54,336 nucleotides of DNA from Extensimonas vulgaris (lineage in GTDB: Bacteria; Pseudomonadota; Gammaproteobacteria; Burkholderiales; Burkholderiaceae_C), in assembly GCF_003337425.1 (NCBI RefSeq), contig NZ_QPJU01000012.1:1-54336 (forward strand), read 5' to 3'. Each line of letters begins with the position of its first letter. The first letter of the stretch is position 1. This document shows, piece by piece, positions 24,886 to 33,240 of this stretch. The position numbers and the translations under genes are program-made. The notes beneath the pieces were generated by a model. That model saw only the letters and a list, made by a program, of their open reading frames with translations, searched no databases and was not told where the DNA came from.

Positions 24886-25365
24886 TCAATCACGGTCGCG
24901 GCCATGGCCACGACCGTGATTGCCTCCGCGATCATCCCGCCATCCCCCCTCATGCGGATTCCCACGCGGCCCATGGCCCTCATGGCGATGAGCAGGAGGA
25001 GGTGGCGGGCCGTATGCGGGGGCAGGTCGACGCGGCGGCTCCTTCACGAAATACACGGGTTGGTTGCACGCGTTGTAGCGATGACAATAACGACTCCAAT
25101 TCTTCACGTGGCCTGGAGGCACGTAGAGGTAGATGGGCGAGCGCGGCACCATGACAGCTGGCCGCTCGACAATCACTGGCTGCGGATAGATCAGCGCAGG
25201 CGGCGGCCCGTTGCCGATATCGATGCGGCCATAGACACCCGGTGACAGCTCGCCGCCGACGGTCGCGTTGATATACGTCTGTGCGTGGGCACCATGGGCC
25301 ATTGTCAGCGCCGCCAAAGCCAAAGCGCCCGCCCATACACGGTCCCCCAAAAATCCAAGCTTCAC
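24886..25365 (-). CDS. Secreted Pro/Gly/His-rich protein of unknown function
   Basis: A 159-residue protein with a signal peptide (VWAGALALAALTMAHGAHAQ) whose mature part starts TYINATVGGELSPGVYGRIDIGNGPPPALIYPQPV. The middle has a conserved-looking block, YLYVPPGHVKNWSRYCHRYNACNQPVYFVKE, with two Cys that may form a disulfide. The tail is rich in Pro, His, Gly and Arg and looks disordered. I have seen similar periplasmic proteins annotated as hypothetical in Comamonadaceae. The GTG at 25365 has a good ribosome-binding site (GGGAGG, 7 bases away), which decides the start. A metal-binding role for the His tail is only a guess. Confidence 0.75.
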   Translation of the reverse strand: MKLGFLGDRVWAGALALAALTMAHGAHAQTYINATVGGELSPGVYGRIDIGNGPPPALIYPQPVIVERPAVMVPRSPIYLYVPPGHVKNWSRYCHRYNACNQPVYFVKEPPRRPAPAYGPPPPPAHRHEGHGPRGNPHEGGWRDDRGGNHGRGHGRDRD

Positions 25366-25459
25366 GATATTCCTCCCGAAAAGTGATGGCCGCCGTTTGT
25401 AGCAAATCAGGTACGCACAGAAGCCCCATGGCGCATAAAAGACGTAACTTTGTGTGCCA

Positions 25460-26446
25460 TCAGCCGAGCAAACGCGCCAAAGTCAGCAAAGCCAGCAGCA
25501 GCAGCCAGACGACCACCGAGCGCCAGACCAGCCCGACCACGCTGCGCAAATGGCCAAGTTCAGCCTCACGACCCGGCGTGCTATCGCTGTCTCCTCGTTC
25601 AACATCGACTTCGAAGTCCTCCAGCGACGGCGCTTCGGCGCGGGACTTGAGCGCAGCGCCACCCAGCCGCACGTCGATCGCCCCTGCCGTGGCTGCCAGG
25701 ATCACGCCGTCGTTGTCGTTCGGGAAACGCTGCGCGTAAAAACGCCAGCCCTCAATGGCCTGCTCGAAGTCACCCACCACGGCGAAACTGAGCGCCGTCA
25801 AGCGCGCCGGCAGCCAATCGATGAACGCCCATGCCTGCATCGCCGCGCGTTGCAGCGCTTCACTGGCCGGCTGAATGAGGCGCACCCCTTTGTGGCACCA
25901 AAAACGTGCCACGAATTCGGCCATGCGGTAGAGCACGGCCCCCGCAGGCCCGAGACCGAGAGCCGCCAGGATGGAATAACAGGCGAGCACGCCAAACACG
26001 TGGCGGTGCGCGGCCAGCACGGAGTATTCGATCACGTGGCGCACGATTTCGCTGCGCGGCAAATCACCGACATCGACCTGCTGCCACTGCGCCAGACGTG
26101 CGCGCGCCATGTCTTCGTCGCCTTCCTCCAGAGCGTCACGAATGCGCGTGAAATGGTGGCTGAACTGGCGAAACCCCAGCGTGACGTAGAGCACGGCCAC
26201 GTTCCACAGCACCGCCACGGGCCAGCCCACCCACTTGAGCAGCAGCCAGTGCACGAGCAGCGCCAGCAATGCAGGCGGCAATACCGTAAGGCTCCACACC
26301 ACCCAGCCATGATGGGCTTTGCCGGCGTCGAAATTGCGGCCCACGGCCAAGACCCAGGCGCGCAGCGCGGCATGGATGGGGTTGTTGCGGGCCAGCGGGC
26401 GCGCCTGCTCGATCAGCAAGGCCAGCAAAATGGCGAAAAAGCTCAT
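25460..26446 (-). CDS. CobD/CbiB-like integral membrane protein
   Basis: A 328-residue inner-membrane protein. It starts MSFFAILLALLIEQARPL and has about four to five hydrophobic segments, including LLALLVHWLLLKWVGWPVAVLW and a C-terminal WRSVVVWLLLLALLTLARLLG. GPAGAVLYRMAEFVARFW and FIDWLPARLTALSFAVVGDFEQAIEGWR resemble CobD/CbiB and AmpE. In cobalamin-independent settings these proteins are annotated only as CobD/CbiB family; no cobalamin genes are nearby, so cobalamin synthesis is not supported. It lies 60 bases from the Nudix gene upstream on the same strand. Confidence 0.78.
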   Translation of the reverse strand: MSFFAILLALLIEQARPLARNNPIHAALRAWVLAVGRNFDAGKAHHGWVVWSLTVLPPALLALLVHWLLLKWVGWPVAVLWNVAVLYVTLGFRQFSHHFTRIRDALEEGDEDMARARLAQWQQVDVGDLPRSEIVRHVIEYSVLAAHRHVFGVLACYSILAALGLGPAGAVLYRMAEFVARFWCHKGVRLIQPASEALQRAAMQAWAFIDWLPARLTALSFAVVGDFEQAIEGWRFYAQRFPNDNDGVILAATAGAIDVRLGGAALKSRAEAPSLEDFEVDVERGDSDSTPGREAELGHLRSVVGLVWRSVVVWLLLLALLTLARLLG

Positions 26447-26506
26447 GGGCCGGAATCATACTGAGGTCGGATGAGCGTCCGGCGCATGTCCAGCGCAGGC
26501 CGTGTT

Positions 26507-27223
26507 TCAGGCCATCAGAAAGCGGTAAAAATTGCGCAGCATGCCCGCCGTGGCGCCCCAAATGTAATAGCTTTTGCTTCCATATTCATAGGGCATGGAG
26601 AACCATTCACGCCGGATTCCGCCCAATTCGTACACATGGCGCCTGTGGTGCGCCGGATTCAACAAAAATGCCAGGGGCACCTCGAAAACTTCGGCCACCT
26701 CGTGCGGGTTGGGCTGCAGCTGGCGAGGTGGCTGCACCAACCCCACCACGGGCGAGACGGCAAAGGCCGAACCCGTGACATAGGTCGGCAGCAAACCCAG
26801 CACTTCGACGATGTCGGGCGGCAGCCCCACCTCTTCCTGCGCCTCGCGCAGGGCGGTGTGCACGAGCGAGGCATCTTCGGGATCGACGCGCCCGCCCGGA
26901 AAAGCCACCTGTCCCGAATGCGAAGACAGGTGCGGCGTGCGTTGCGTGAGCAACACCGTGGGTTCCTCGCGCAAGACGATGGGCAGCAGCACCGCGGCCT
27001 GCGCCAGCGGCCGGTTGGTGAACACCGGCTCCTGCGCCACCTCGGGTGTCCATTGCGGCGGTTTGGCAAAGCGCGCACGCAGCGCCTCGGGCGTCTGCAG
27101 CTGCGCGGGCACGGCAGGCAGGTGGGCGTCGATACCGGCAATGGGAACCTGGCGCGGATCAAAACCGGGCTGGGTCAAGGAAGGCGCGCGCGCGGTGGAA
27201 GGAGATGAGTCGGAAGAAGTCAC
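26507..27223 (-). CDS. Nudix CoA pyrophosphatase, NudL-like
   Basis: A 238-residue hydrolase that would split CoA or acyl-CoA to phosphopantetheine and 3',5'-ADP. The Nudix box GGRVDPEDASLVHTALREAQEEVGL is read across about residues 109-133, with the REAQEEVGL end intact. The upstream LLTQRTPHLSSHSGQVAFPGGRVD matches the CoA-pyrophosphatase signature LLTxRSxxLrxHxGqvaFPGG. The start codon is GTG at 27223. Function follows from the family motif; the organism's substrate was not tested. Confidence 0.88.
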   Translation of the reverse strand: MTSSDSSPSTARAPSLTQPGFDPRQVPIAGIDAHLPAVPAQLQTPEALRARFAKPPQWTPEVAQEPVFTNRPLAQAAVLLPIVLREEPTVLLTQRTPHLSSHSGQVAFPGGRVDPEDASLVHTALREAQEEVGLPPDIVEVLGLLPTYVTGSAFAVSPVVGLVQPPRQLQPNPHEVAEVFEVPLAFLLNPAHHRRHVYELGGIRREWFSMPYEYGSKSYYIWGATAGMLRNFYRFLMA

Positions 27224-27252
27224 GTCAAAGAGTCAATGAGCCGCGGCACAAA

Positions 27253-27286
27253 CAAAAAGCCGCTACAGCACCCACTGTAGCGGCTT
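27253..27286 (-). terminator. Intrinsic terminator of the rpsP-rplS operon
   Basis: On the minus strand AAGCCGCTACAG, a short loop and CTGTAGCGGCTT form a 12-bp stem followed by TTTTTG. It lies 22 bases after the rplS stop. Confidence 0.88.
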
Positions 27287-27307
27287 GTTTGCAATCGCGC
27301 CTGCGGC

Positions 27308-27697
27308 TTATACAGCGGCTGCAGCGTTGGCCGTGGCTTTGCGCGCGGGCAACTTTTCCTTGATGCGGGCCGACTTGCCGCTGCGCTCGCGCAGGTAGTA
27401 GAGCTTGGCACGGCGCACGTCGCCGCGGCGCTTGACTTCGATGCTCGCGATCAGCGGGCTGTAGGTCTGGAAGGTGCGCTCCACACCTTCGCCGCTGGAG
27501 ATTTTGCGCACCGTGAAGCCGCTGTTGAGCCCGCGGTTGCGCTTGGCGATGACCACGCCTTCGTAGGCCTGCACGCGCTTGCGCGTGCCTTCGACCACGT
27601 TGACGTTCACGACCACGGTGTCGCCGGGGCCGAACTCGGGGATGTTTTTGTTGAGGCGGGCGATTTCTTCCGCTTCGAGGATTTGGATCAGGTTCAT
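27308..27697 (-). CDS. rplS: 50S ribosomal protein L19
   Basis: A 129-residue large-subunit protein at the 30S-50S interface. It starts [32 protein letters not shown], and [29 protein letters not shown] is nearly invariant in the family, as is the [18 protein letters not shown] end. A 20-residue upstream extension is rejected. It is the last gene of rpsP-rimM-trmD-rplS, with an intrinsic terminator after it. Confidence 0.98.
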   Translation of the reverse strand: MNLIQILEAEEIARLNKNIPEFGPGDTVVVNVNVVEGTRKRVQAYEGVVIAKRNRGLNSGFTVRKISSGEGVERTFQTYSPLIASIEVKRRGDVRRAKLYYLRERSGKSARIKEKLPARKATANAAAAV

Positions 27698-27850
27698 GTG
27701 TGCCACCCAAGGATCATGTCCGCGCCACAAGCGGCTGTGTCGGGATTGACGTTTCAAAGTTTTGCAAGAGGAATCAGATCATTTTGCCGCAGCATTGCCG
27801 CAAAATTCCTGCTCGCAAAACGGCCGGACAGAGGATCGAAAAGCCCATCA

Positions 27851-28633
27851 TTATAGCAAGTCAGCTGCGTTTTCTTGCTGATTTTTTGCCAGAACGGCCT
27901 CGTCCGCGGCACTCAGGCGTCCGGCTGCGCGCGCTGCAGCGATCAGGTCGGGGCGGTGTCTGGCCGTGAGGCTCAGGCGCTGGGTGCGCCGCCAGCGCTC
28001 GATCTCGGCATGGTGGCCCGACAGCAGCACGGCGGGCACGGTGCGGCCGGCCCATGCTTCGGGACGGGTGTAGTGCGGGCAGTCGAGCAGCCCGTCGAGC
28101 GCCTGGCTGAAGCTGTCGCATTCATGGCTTTGCGCATCGTGCAGCACGCCGGGCTGCAGACGCGCCACGGCGTCGAGCAGCGCCATGGCGGCGATCTCGC
28201 CCCCCGAGAGCACGAAGTCGCCCAGGCTGATCTGCACATCGACGTGCGCGTCGATGAAGCGCTGGTCTATGCCCTCGTAGCGGCCGCACAACAGGATGGC
28301 GCCACTGCTGGCCGCCCAGTGCTCGACCTGCGCCTGGTTCAATGGCTTGCCTATGGGTGAAAACAGCACAACGGGCGCCCGTGCGCCTTCCTCTTCATGG
28401 CGCGCCGCGCGGATCGCGGCTAGGCAGCGCGCGAGCGGCTCGGCCAGCATCACCATACCCGGCCCGCCGCCGAAGGGCCTGTCGTCGACGCGCCGGTACA
28501 TGCCCTCGGCGTAGTCGCGCGGGTTCCATAGCTGCACCTGCACCTGGCCACTCGCGTAGGCGCGGCGCGTCACGCCGCTGGCCAAAAAAGGCGCGAACAG
28601 TTCGGGGAACAGGGTGATGATGTCGAAGCGCAT
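27851..28633 (-). CDS. trmD: tRNA (guanine37-N1)-methyltransferase TrmD
   Basis: A 260-residue SPOUT methyltransferase that makes m1G37 in tRNAs and prevents +1 frameshifting. It starts MRFDIITLFPELFAPFL, has RRVDDRPFGGGPGMVM, the knot motifs LFSPIGKPLNQ, LLCGRYEGIDQRFID and ISLGDFVLSGGE, and the DCPHYTRPEAW signature. The ATG at 28633 gives the family start; the longer frame is non-conserved. Confidence 0.97.
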   Translation of the reverse strand: MRFDIITLFPELFAPFLASGVTRRAYASGQVQVQLWNPRDYAEGMYRRVDDRPFGGGPGMVMLAEPLARCLAAIRAARHEEEGARAPVVLFSPIGKPLNQAQVEHWAASSGAILLCGRYEGIDQRFIDAHVDVQISLGDFVLSGGEIAAMALLDAVARLQPGVLHDAQSHECDSFSQALDGLLDCPHYTRPEAWAGRTVPAVLLSGHHAEIERWRRTQRLSLTARHRPDLIAAARAAGRLSAADEAVLAKNQQENAADLL

Positions 28634-28664
28634 AGGGCACTCTGGCAACGCTGCCCGATGCTTT

Positions 28665-29234
28665 TCAATAATCGGGCTGCCAATCGACGAAGATGCGCCG
28701 CGCAGCAAGATCGACCCGATCGACGTAGGCCGCAACGAAAGGGATCATGCGCTCGTGCGCTTTGCCCTCTTGCTGGTAGCTCAGCACGAGCACGGTTTGA
28801 GGGCCTGTGGAGAGCAGTTCGCGCACTTCGCCCAGCCCCACGCCTTCACGGTTGACCACGGCCAGGCCGAGCAGATCGACCCAGTAGTATTCGTCGGCGC
28901 CGGTGCTCGGGAAGCTCGAGCGCGGCACGAAGATGCGCGCGCCGCGCAGGGCTTGGGCCGCGTCGCGATCGGGGATGTCCTGCGCCCAGGCAACGATGGT
29001 GTCCGCGTGCTCCTTGGCCTCGCGAATGCGTAACAGGCGCGTGCCCTCGAACCCGCGCACGCCGCGCTCTGCGGGTTGCAGGTACCAGCGTTTGGACGAA
29101 AACAAGGCTTCTGGCATGGCGCTGTAGGGCAGCACCTTGAACCAGCCCTTCACGCCCCAAGCGTCCGCGATACGACCGACTTCCACGGCGTCGGCGGGCA
29201 AGTCAACCAGATCGAGCGACAAGGCGGCGGACAT
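28665..29234 (-). CDS. rimM: 16S rRNA processing protein RimM
   Basis: A 189-residue 30S-assembly factor that binds ribosomal protein S19. It has VEVGRIADAWGVKGWFKVLPYS at the N-terminus and the PRC-barrel-like half with EYYWVDLLGLAVVNREGVGLG, then IPFVAAYVDRVDLAARRIFVDW at the end. It is second in the ribosomal operon, after an attenuator-like hairpin. The region before the ATG lacks a clear ribosome-binding site. Confidence 0.96.
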   Translation of the reverse strand: MSAALSLDLVDLPADAVEVGRIADAWGVKGWFKVLPYSAMPEALFSSKRWYLQPAERGVRGFEGTRLLRIREAKEHADTIVAWAQDIPDRDAAQALRGARIFVPRSSFPSTGADEYYWVDLLGLAVVNREGVGLGEVRELLSTGPQTVLVLSYQQEGKAHERMIPFVAAYVDRVDLAARRIFVDWQPDY

Positions 29235-29251
29235 GAGGAGCGAAACCCCAG

Positions 29252-29297
29252 GAAAAAGAAAAAACGGGCCCGTCAGCGCCTGCCGACGAAACCCGTT
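29252..29297 (-). terminator. Attenuator-like hairpin between rpsP and rimM
   Basis: On the minus strand, AACGGGTTTCGTC and GACGGGCCCGTT form an interrupted stem (ACGGG/CCCGT outer, CGTC/GACG inner) followed by TTTTCTTTTT. It sits 25 bases after the rpsP stop. A partial terminator here would let the cell make more S16 than RimM, TrmD and L19. Confidence 0.65.
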
Positions 29298-29321
29298 GCA
29301 TGTGCAGAAGTCGAACGACCT

Positions 29322-29576
29322 TCAAGCAGCCTGCTGCTTGGCCGCTTGCTTGATCAGGCGCTCGACTGTGGGCGACGCCTGCGCGCCCACGCTCTTCCAG
29401 TACGCCAGACGGTCCTGGGCGATGCGCAGACCTTCTTCGCCATCCTTGGCTACGGGGTTGTAGAAACCCAGGCGCTCGATGAAGCGACCGTCACGGCGCA
29501 CGCGCTTGTCGGCGACGATGATGTTGAAGAACGGACGGCCCTTGGAGCCGCCGCGGGAGAGTCGAATGACGACCAT
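29322..29576 (-). CDS. rpsP: 30S ribosomal protein S16
   Basis: An 84-residue small-subunit protein, starting [25 protein letters not shown] in two family blocks, followed by [15 protein letters not shown], and ending AAKQQAA. The ATG follows GAGGATAAATCAAC. It is the first gene of the operon and lies about 160 bases from a strong -10. Confidence 0.98.
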   Translation of the reverse strand: MVVIRLSRGGSKGRPFFNIIVADKRVRRDGRFIERLGFYNPVAKDGEEGLRIAQDRLAYWKSVGAQASPTVERLIKQAAKQQAA

Positions 29577-29739
29577 GTTGATTTATCCTCGGGTACAAAA
29601 GCTCGCGCAAGGGCAACAGTCCATGTGCGGCAAGCCTCGGTATATGCTGCCATAGACCACAGCGGCCGAAAGCAGCGATTGCGCAGCGTTGAGACACGCG
29701 GCATGACCACCCGGCCAGCCACACGCTGCAAAACCTTTG

Positions 29740-29770
29740 ATTATATCGAGCGATACACACAATTTTGCAA
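29740..29770 (-). promoter_or_regulatory. Putative promoter of the rpsP operon
   Basis: On the minus strand TTGCAA, a 19-base spacer and TATAAT. The -10 is consensus, the spacer slightly long. Transcription from here gives a leader of roughly 155 bases before rpsP. It lies in the divergent gap to the GNAT gene (ATG 29799). Confidence 0.55.
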
Positions 29771-29798
29771 CCCTTCTTTTCCCCAACCCTGGCATTCC

Positions 29799-30320
29799 AT
29801 GCATTCCATTCGCGCCTGCTTTCCCGACGACATGGCCGCTGTTACGGCCATTTATGCCCACCATGTGCTGCACGGCACGGGCACCTTCGAAATCGATCCG
29901 CCCGACGCCTGCGAAATGCTGCGGCGCCACGCCGAGGTACAAGCCCGCGGGCTGCCCTGGCTGGTCGCGGAAAAAGAGGGGCAAATCCTGGGTTTTGCCT
30001 ACGCCAACTGGTTCAAACCGCGCCCGGCTTACCGCTATTGCTGCGAGGACTCGATCTACCTTGCAGACGCGGCACGCGGCCAAGGGCTGGGGCGCGCACT
30101 GCTCGCGGCGCTGGTGGCGCAATGCGAAGCCCGCGGCGTGCGCAAGCTGCTCGCGGTGATCGGCGACTCGGCCAATGCGGGCTCGATTGGCGTGCACCGG
30201 GCGCTGGGCTTCACCGACGTCGGGATCGTGCGCTCGGCCGGCTGGAAGTTTGGCGCCTGGCGCGACATCGTGCTCATGGAAAAGCCCCTGGGCGATGGCG
30301 ACCGCAGTTCGCCGGAATAA
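29799..30320 (+). CDS. GNAT N-acetyltransferase, phosphinothricin-acetyltransferase-like
   Basis: A 173-residue cytosolic acetyltransferase. It has the PAT-like opening IRACFPDDMAAVTAIYAHHVLHGTGTFEIDPPD, the acetyl-CoA loop in ADAARGQGLGRALLAALV (Q/RxxGxG/A at RGQGLGRA), and VIGDSANAGSIGVHRALGFTDVG plus KFGAWRDIVLMEKPL at the end. The ATG at 29799 is chosen because the upstream frame crosses the divergent rpsP promoter. The amine acceptor could be methionine sulfoximine, phosphinothricin or another small amine. Confidence 0.9.
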   Translation: MHSIRACFPDDMAAVTAIYAHHVLHGTGTFEIDPPDACEMLRRHAEVQARGLPWLVAEKEGQILGFAYANWFKPRPAYRYCCEDSIYLADAARGQGLGRALLAALVAQCEARGVRKLLAVIGDSANAGSIGVHRALGFTDVGIVRSAGWKFGAWRDIVLMEKPLGDGDRSSPE

Positions 30321-30329
30321 TCGCGCACC

Positions 30330-30797
30330 ATGACCACACAAGCACCCAAAACCAAGAACAAAACCCTTGCCGCCTGGCTCGCCTTCGTGGGCGGGCCGCT
30401 GGGGCTGCACCGCTTTTACCTGCACGGCCTGGGCGACTGGCTCGGCTGGCTGCTGCCCATTCCCACGGCGCTCGGGCTCTATGGCATAGAGCGCGTACAG
30501 CAGCTGGGGCAGGACGACGTGCTGAGCTGGCTGCTGATCCCGCTGCTGGGCTTCACGATCGCGGGCTGCGCGCTGCGCGCCATCCTGTACGGACTCATGA
30601 CGCCCGAAAAGTGGAATGCGCGCTTCAACCCCCAGGCCGCGCCCGACGCTGCGCCGGGACGCACCAACTGGTTCACGATCTTCGCGATTGCGGGCGCGCT
30701 GATGGTGGGCACGGCGGTGCTCATGGCGAGCATCGCGTTCAGCTTTCAGCGTTATTTCGAGTACCAGATCGAAGAGGCGCGCCGCATTTCGCAGTGA
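30330..30797 (+). CDS. TM2-domain membrane protein
   Basis: A 155-residue protein. The N-terminal TM2 domain reads KNKTLAAWLAFVGGPLGLHRFYLHGLGDWLGWLL, with the GLHRFYLG-like turn typical of the family. Two further helices follow (LLIPLLGFTIAGCALRAILYG and FTIFAIAGALMVGTAVLMASIAFSF). It starts 9 bases after the GNAT gene and is probably co-transcribed. Function is unknown. Confidence 0.82.
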   Translation: MTTQAPKTKNKTLAAWLAFVGGPLGLHRFYLHGLGDWLGWLLPIPTALGLYGIERVQQLGQDDVLSWLLIPLLGFTIAGCALRAILYGLMTPEKWNARFNPQAAPDAAPGRTNWFTIFAIAGALMVGTAVLMASIAFSFQRYFEYQIEEARRISQ

Positions 30798-30820
30798 GCT
30801 CGGAAATACCAATGAAAAGT

Positions 30821-30857
30821 GGCTGTAGTGCTCATCCATCAAGCGCTATCAGCTACC
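30821..30857. repeat. Family D REP-like palindrome, copy 4
   Basis: GGCTGTAGTGCTCATCCATC followed by AAGCGCTATCAGCTACC. The imperfect arms match the family consensus. It lies between the convergent TM2 and pit genes (stops 30797 and 30871) and may act as a shared hairpin. Confidence 0.65.
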
Positions 30858-30870
30858 AACAAAATAGCAA

Positions 30871-31881
30871 TCAATAAAGCTGCAAACTCAGCCAGTATGC
30901 GATCGCTGCGACGAAGGCGCTCGCCGGGATGGTCAATATCCACGCCCAGATGATGTTGCCTGCCACGCCCCAGCGCACCGCGCTCGCGCGTTGCGTCGAG
31001 CCCACGCCGACGATGGCACCCGTGATGGTGTGCGTGGTCGAAACCGGAATACCGAGCGCGGTAGCCAGAAACAGCGTCAACGCCCCGCCCGTCTCTGCAC
31101 AAAAGCCACCCACGGGCTTGAGTTTGGTGATGCGCTGACCCATGGTCTTGACGATACGCCAGCCACCGAACATGGTGCCCAGACCTATGGCCAGGTAACA
31201 ACTCACGATCACCCAGGTAGGCGGCGCCGCATCGCCGGCAGAAGCATAGCCCGTGGATATCAACAGCAGCCAGATCATGCCCATGGTTTTTTGCGCGTCG
31301 TTGCCGCCGTGCCCGAGGCTGTAGGCCCCCGCCGACAGCAGCTGCAGGCGCCGAAACCAGTGATCGATGCGGCTCGGGCGCATGCGGCGGAAAACCCAGG
31401 CGACCAGCACCATCATGAGCGAGCCGAGCAAAAAGCCCAGCAGCGGCGAGACGAAGATGAACAGCACCGTCTTGAGGATGCCCGCCCCGATCAACGCGCC
31501 CGCGCCGGTCTTGGCGATCACCGCGCCGACGATGCCGCCGATGAGCGCGTGCGAGGAACTGCTCGGGATGCCGTACAGCCAGGTGACGACGTTCCACGCG
31601 ATCGCCCCCACGAGGGCGCCGAACACCACGTGGGTATCGACCACCCCGGGCTGCACGATGCCCTTGCCAATCGTGGCGGCCACGCTCAGGTGGAACACGA
31701 ACACCGCCACCACGTTGAAAAACGCCGCGAACAGCACCGCCTGCGCGGGCTTGAGCACGCCGGTGGACACGACCGTGGCGATCGAATTGGCGGCGTCGTG
31801 AAACCCGTTCATGAAATCGAACAGGATCGCGAGCGCGACCAGCAGCACCACCACCCAAAGGGCCGTAGAGACGGTTTGCAT
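30871..31881 (-). CDS. pit: Low-affinity inorganic phosphate transporter (Pit family)
   Basis: A 336-residue inner-membrane permease for metal-phosphate/H+ symport. The first PiT signature is in ILFDFMNGFHDAANSIATVVSTGVL (residues 20-44, read in parts). The second is SLGHGGNDAQKTMGMIW. Nine to ten hydrophobic helices can be traced, ending YWLSLQLY. The DUF47 partner gene lies just upstream (22 bases), a common pit arrangement. Phosphate is the family substrate; sulfate-type variants exist. Confidence 0.95.
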   Translation of the reverse strand: MQTVSTALWVVVLLVALAILFDFMNGFHDAANSIATVVSTGVLKPAQAVLFAAFFNVVAVFVFHLSVAATIGKGIVQPGVVDTHVVFGALVGAIAWNVVTWLYGIPSSSSHALIGGIVGAVIAKTGAGALIGAGILKTVLFIFVSPLLGFLLGSLMMVLVAWVFRRMRPSRIDHWFRRLQLLSAGAYSLGHGGNDAQKTMGMIWLLLISTGYASAGDAAPPTWVIVSCYLAIGLGTMFGGWRIVKTMGQRITKLKPVGGFCAETGGALTLFLATALGIPVSTTHTITGAIVGVGSTQRASAVRWGVAGNIIWAWILTIPASAFVAAIAYWLSLQLY

Positions 31882-31903
31882 GCGCCTTGGCTCCCTGCCC
31901 TGC

Positions 31904-32551
31904 TCAGGAGTTTTCGAGGACGATGCCCTCGATGATGTTGGCCACGTCTTCGCACTTGTCGGTGATGGTTTCGAGCAGCTCGTAGATGGCCTTGAGCTTG
32001 ATCACCTCGCGCACGTCGGGCTCCTCACGGAACAGTTTGCTCATGGCGGCGCGCATCACGCGGTCGGCGTCGCTTTCGAGGCGGTCGATTTCTTCGCAGG
32101 TCTTGAGTGCGGCCTCGGCCACGGCGGGCTCGGCGATTTTTTCGAGCAGGTGCACGGCGTCGCGCAGGCGCTCGCAGCACTTGACGCTCAAATCGGTAAG
32201 GCGCGAAATCTCGACCGTCATGTGGTGCACGTCATAAAGTGCCATGGTCTCGGCCGAGTCCTGGATCAGGTCGGCCACGTCGTCCATGGTGTTGATGAGC
32301 GAGTGGATCTGCTCGCGGTCTATGGGCGTGATGAAGGTCTTGTGGATGCTTTTGTTGACCTCGTGCGTCACGCGATCCGCAGCGCGCTCGGCGTTATCGA
32401 CATCCTGGTTGTATTTTTCACGCAGGTGCAGGTCGTTGTAATGTGCGACCAACTGGGCGAAGGCGTGCGCGGCCTCGACGATGCGCTCGGCATGTTGGTC
32501 GAACATCTGAAAAAAATTGCCTTCGCGTGGCAACAGCTTGCCAAACAGCAT
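31904..32551 (-). CDS. DUF47/PhoU-like phosphate transport regulator
   Basis: A 215-residue all-helical PhoU-like protein, found upstream of pit genes and thought to regulate the permease. It starts MLFGKLLPREGNFFQMFDQHAERIVEAAHAF. Metal-binding-type clusters appear in DRVTHEVNKSIHKTFITPIDREQIHSLINTMDDVADLI and RLESDADRVMRAAMSKLFR, read in parts. The ATG at 32551 follows CAGGAGTCCCGCCC. The two genes form an operon. Confidence 0.92.
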   Translation of the reverse strand: MLFGKLLPREGNFFQMFDQHAERIVEAAHAFAQLVAHYNDLHLREKYNQDVDNAERAADRVTHEVNKSIHKTFITPIDREQIHSLINTMDDVADLIQDSAETMALYDVHHMTVEISRLTDLSVKCCERLRDAVHLLEKIAEPAVAEAALKTCEEIDRLESDADRVMRAAMSKLFREEPDVREVIKLKAIYELLETITDKCEDVANIIEGIVLENS

Positions 32552-32677
32552 GGGCGGGACTCCTGTGGGGATGCGTAGATTTCGCGAGCCCAAGCCGGGC
32601 TGGCGAAGGTGAAAGTTTGTGACGTTTTCGTGACGCGCGAGTTTAACCGCGCAGCTGGCTCGGAAAAATCGGGCTGC

Positions 32678-32847
32678 CAGGAGCCTGTCGGACTTTGGGC
32701 GTCGATAGCGAGAAGGTGCCCCGGCGAGGCCAGTTTTTGCCGGATTCGCAGCCCCATAGTGGGATAACTATGGAGCAAGAAGCCGGTAAAAAATGGGCCG
32801 CTGCGGCGCATTCGCAGCCGACGATTCCAAAGTTCGACAGGCTCCTG
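32678..32847 (-). repeat. Family B MITE-like element, copy 2
   Basis: A 170-bp near-palindrome in inverted orientation to copies 1 and 3. The plus-strand ends are CAGGAGCCTGTCGGACTTTGG and CAAAGTTCGACAGGCTCCTG. Here the terminal dinucleotides are CA and TG instead of TA. The central part is ATAGTGGGATAACTAT, slightly longer than in the other copies. It fills most of the 313-bp gap between the DUF47 start and the DUF486 stop. Confidence 0.82.
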
Positions 32848-32864
32848 GAGCCCCGCCGTCGGCG

Positions 32865-33236
32865 TCAAGCGCCGCGAAAAACGAAATACACCGCACCGAC
32901 CATGCAAAGCGCCGCCCACAGGTAGTCCCAGCGCAACGGCTGGCCGAGGTAGAACACCGCAAACGGCATGAACACCGTGAGCGTGATGACCTCTTGCAAG
33001 ATCTTGAGCTGGCCCACGTCGAAGCGCGTGAAGCCGATGCGGTTCGCCGGCACCTGCAGCAGGTACTCGAACAAGGCGATGCCCCAGCTCACGAGTGCTG
33101 CCACGTACCAAGGTGCAGACGCAAGGTTCTTGAGGTGCCCGTACCATGCAAAGGTCATGAAGACATTGCTCGCTACGAGCAACAGAACGGTTTGCAAGGG
33201 AACGGGCAGAGACTGCAAGAAATGCATCACTGGCAA
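32865..33236 (-). CDS. DUF486 (DMT-superfamily) membrane protein
   Basis: A 123-residue four-helix membrane protein of the DUF486/DMT group. Recognisable family sequence is MTFAWYGHLKN, WGIALFEYLLQVPANRIG, and QLKILQEVITLTVFMPFAVFYL. The usual DUF486 length is about 115 residues. The first in-frame codon and an ATG three codons in (MHFLQ) are both possible. It ends beyond livF's stop by 4 bases on the upstream side. Its substrate is unknown. Confidence 0.88.
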   Translation of the reverse strand: MPVMHFLQSLPVPLQTVLLLVASNVFMTFAWYGHLKNLASAPWYVAALVSWGIALFEYLLQVPANRIGFTRFDVGQLKILQEVITLTVFMPFAVFYLGQPLRWDYLWAALCMVGAVYFVFRGA

Positions 33237-33240
33237 TGCA

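Noticed and set aside
25460..26446. Cobalamin biosynthesis CbiB/CobD enzyme.
   Set aside because: Similarity is to the broad family only; no other cobalamin gene is in the window, so I kept the neutral family name.
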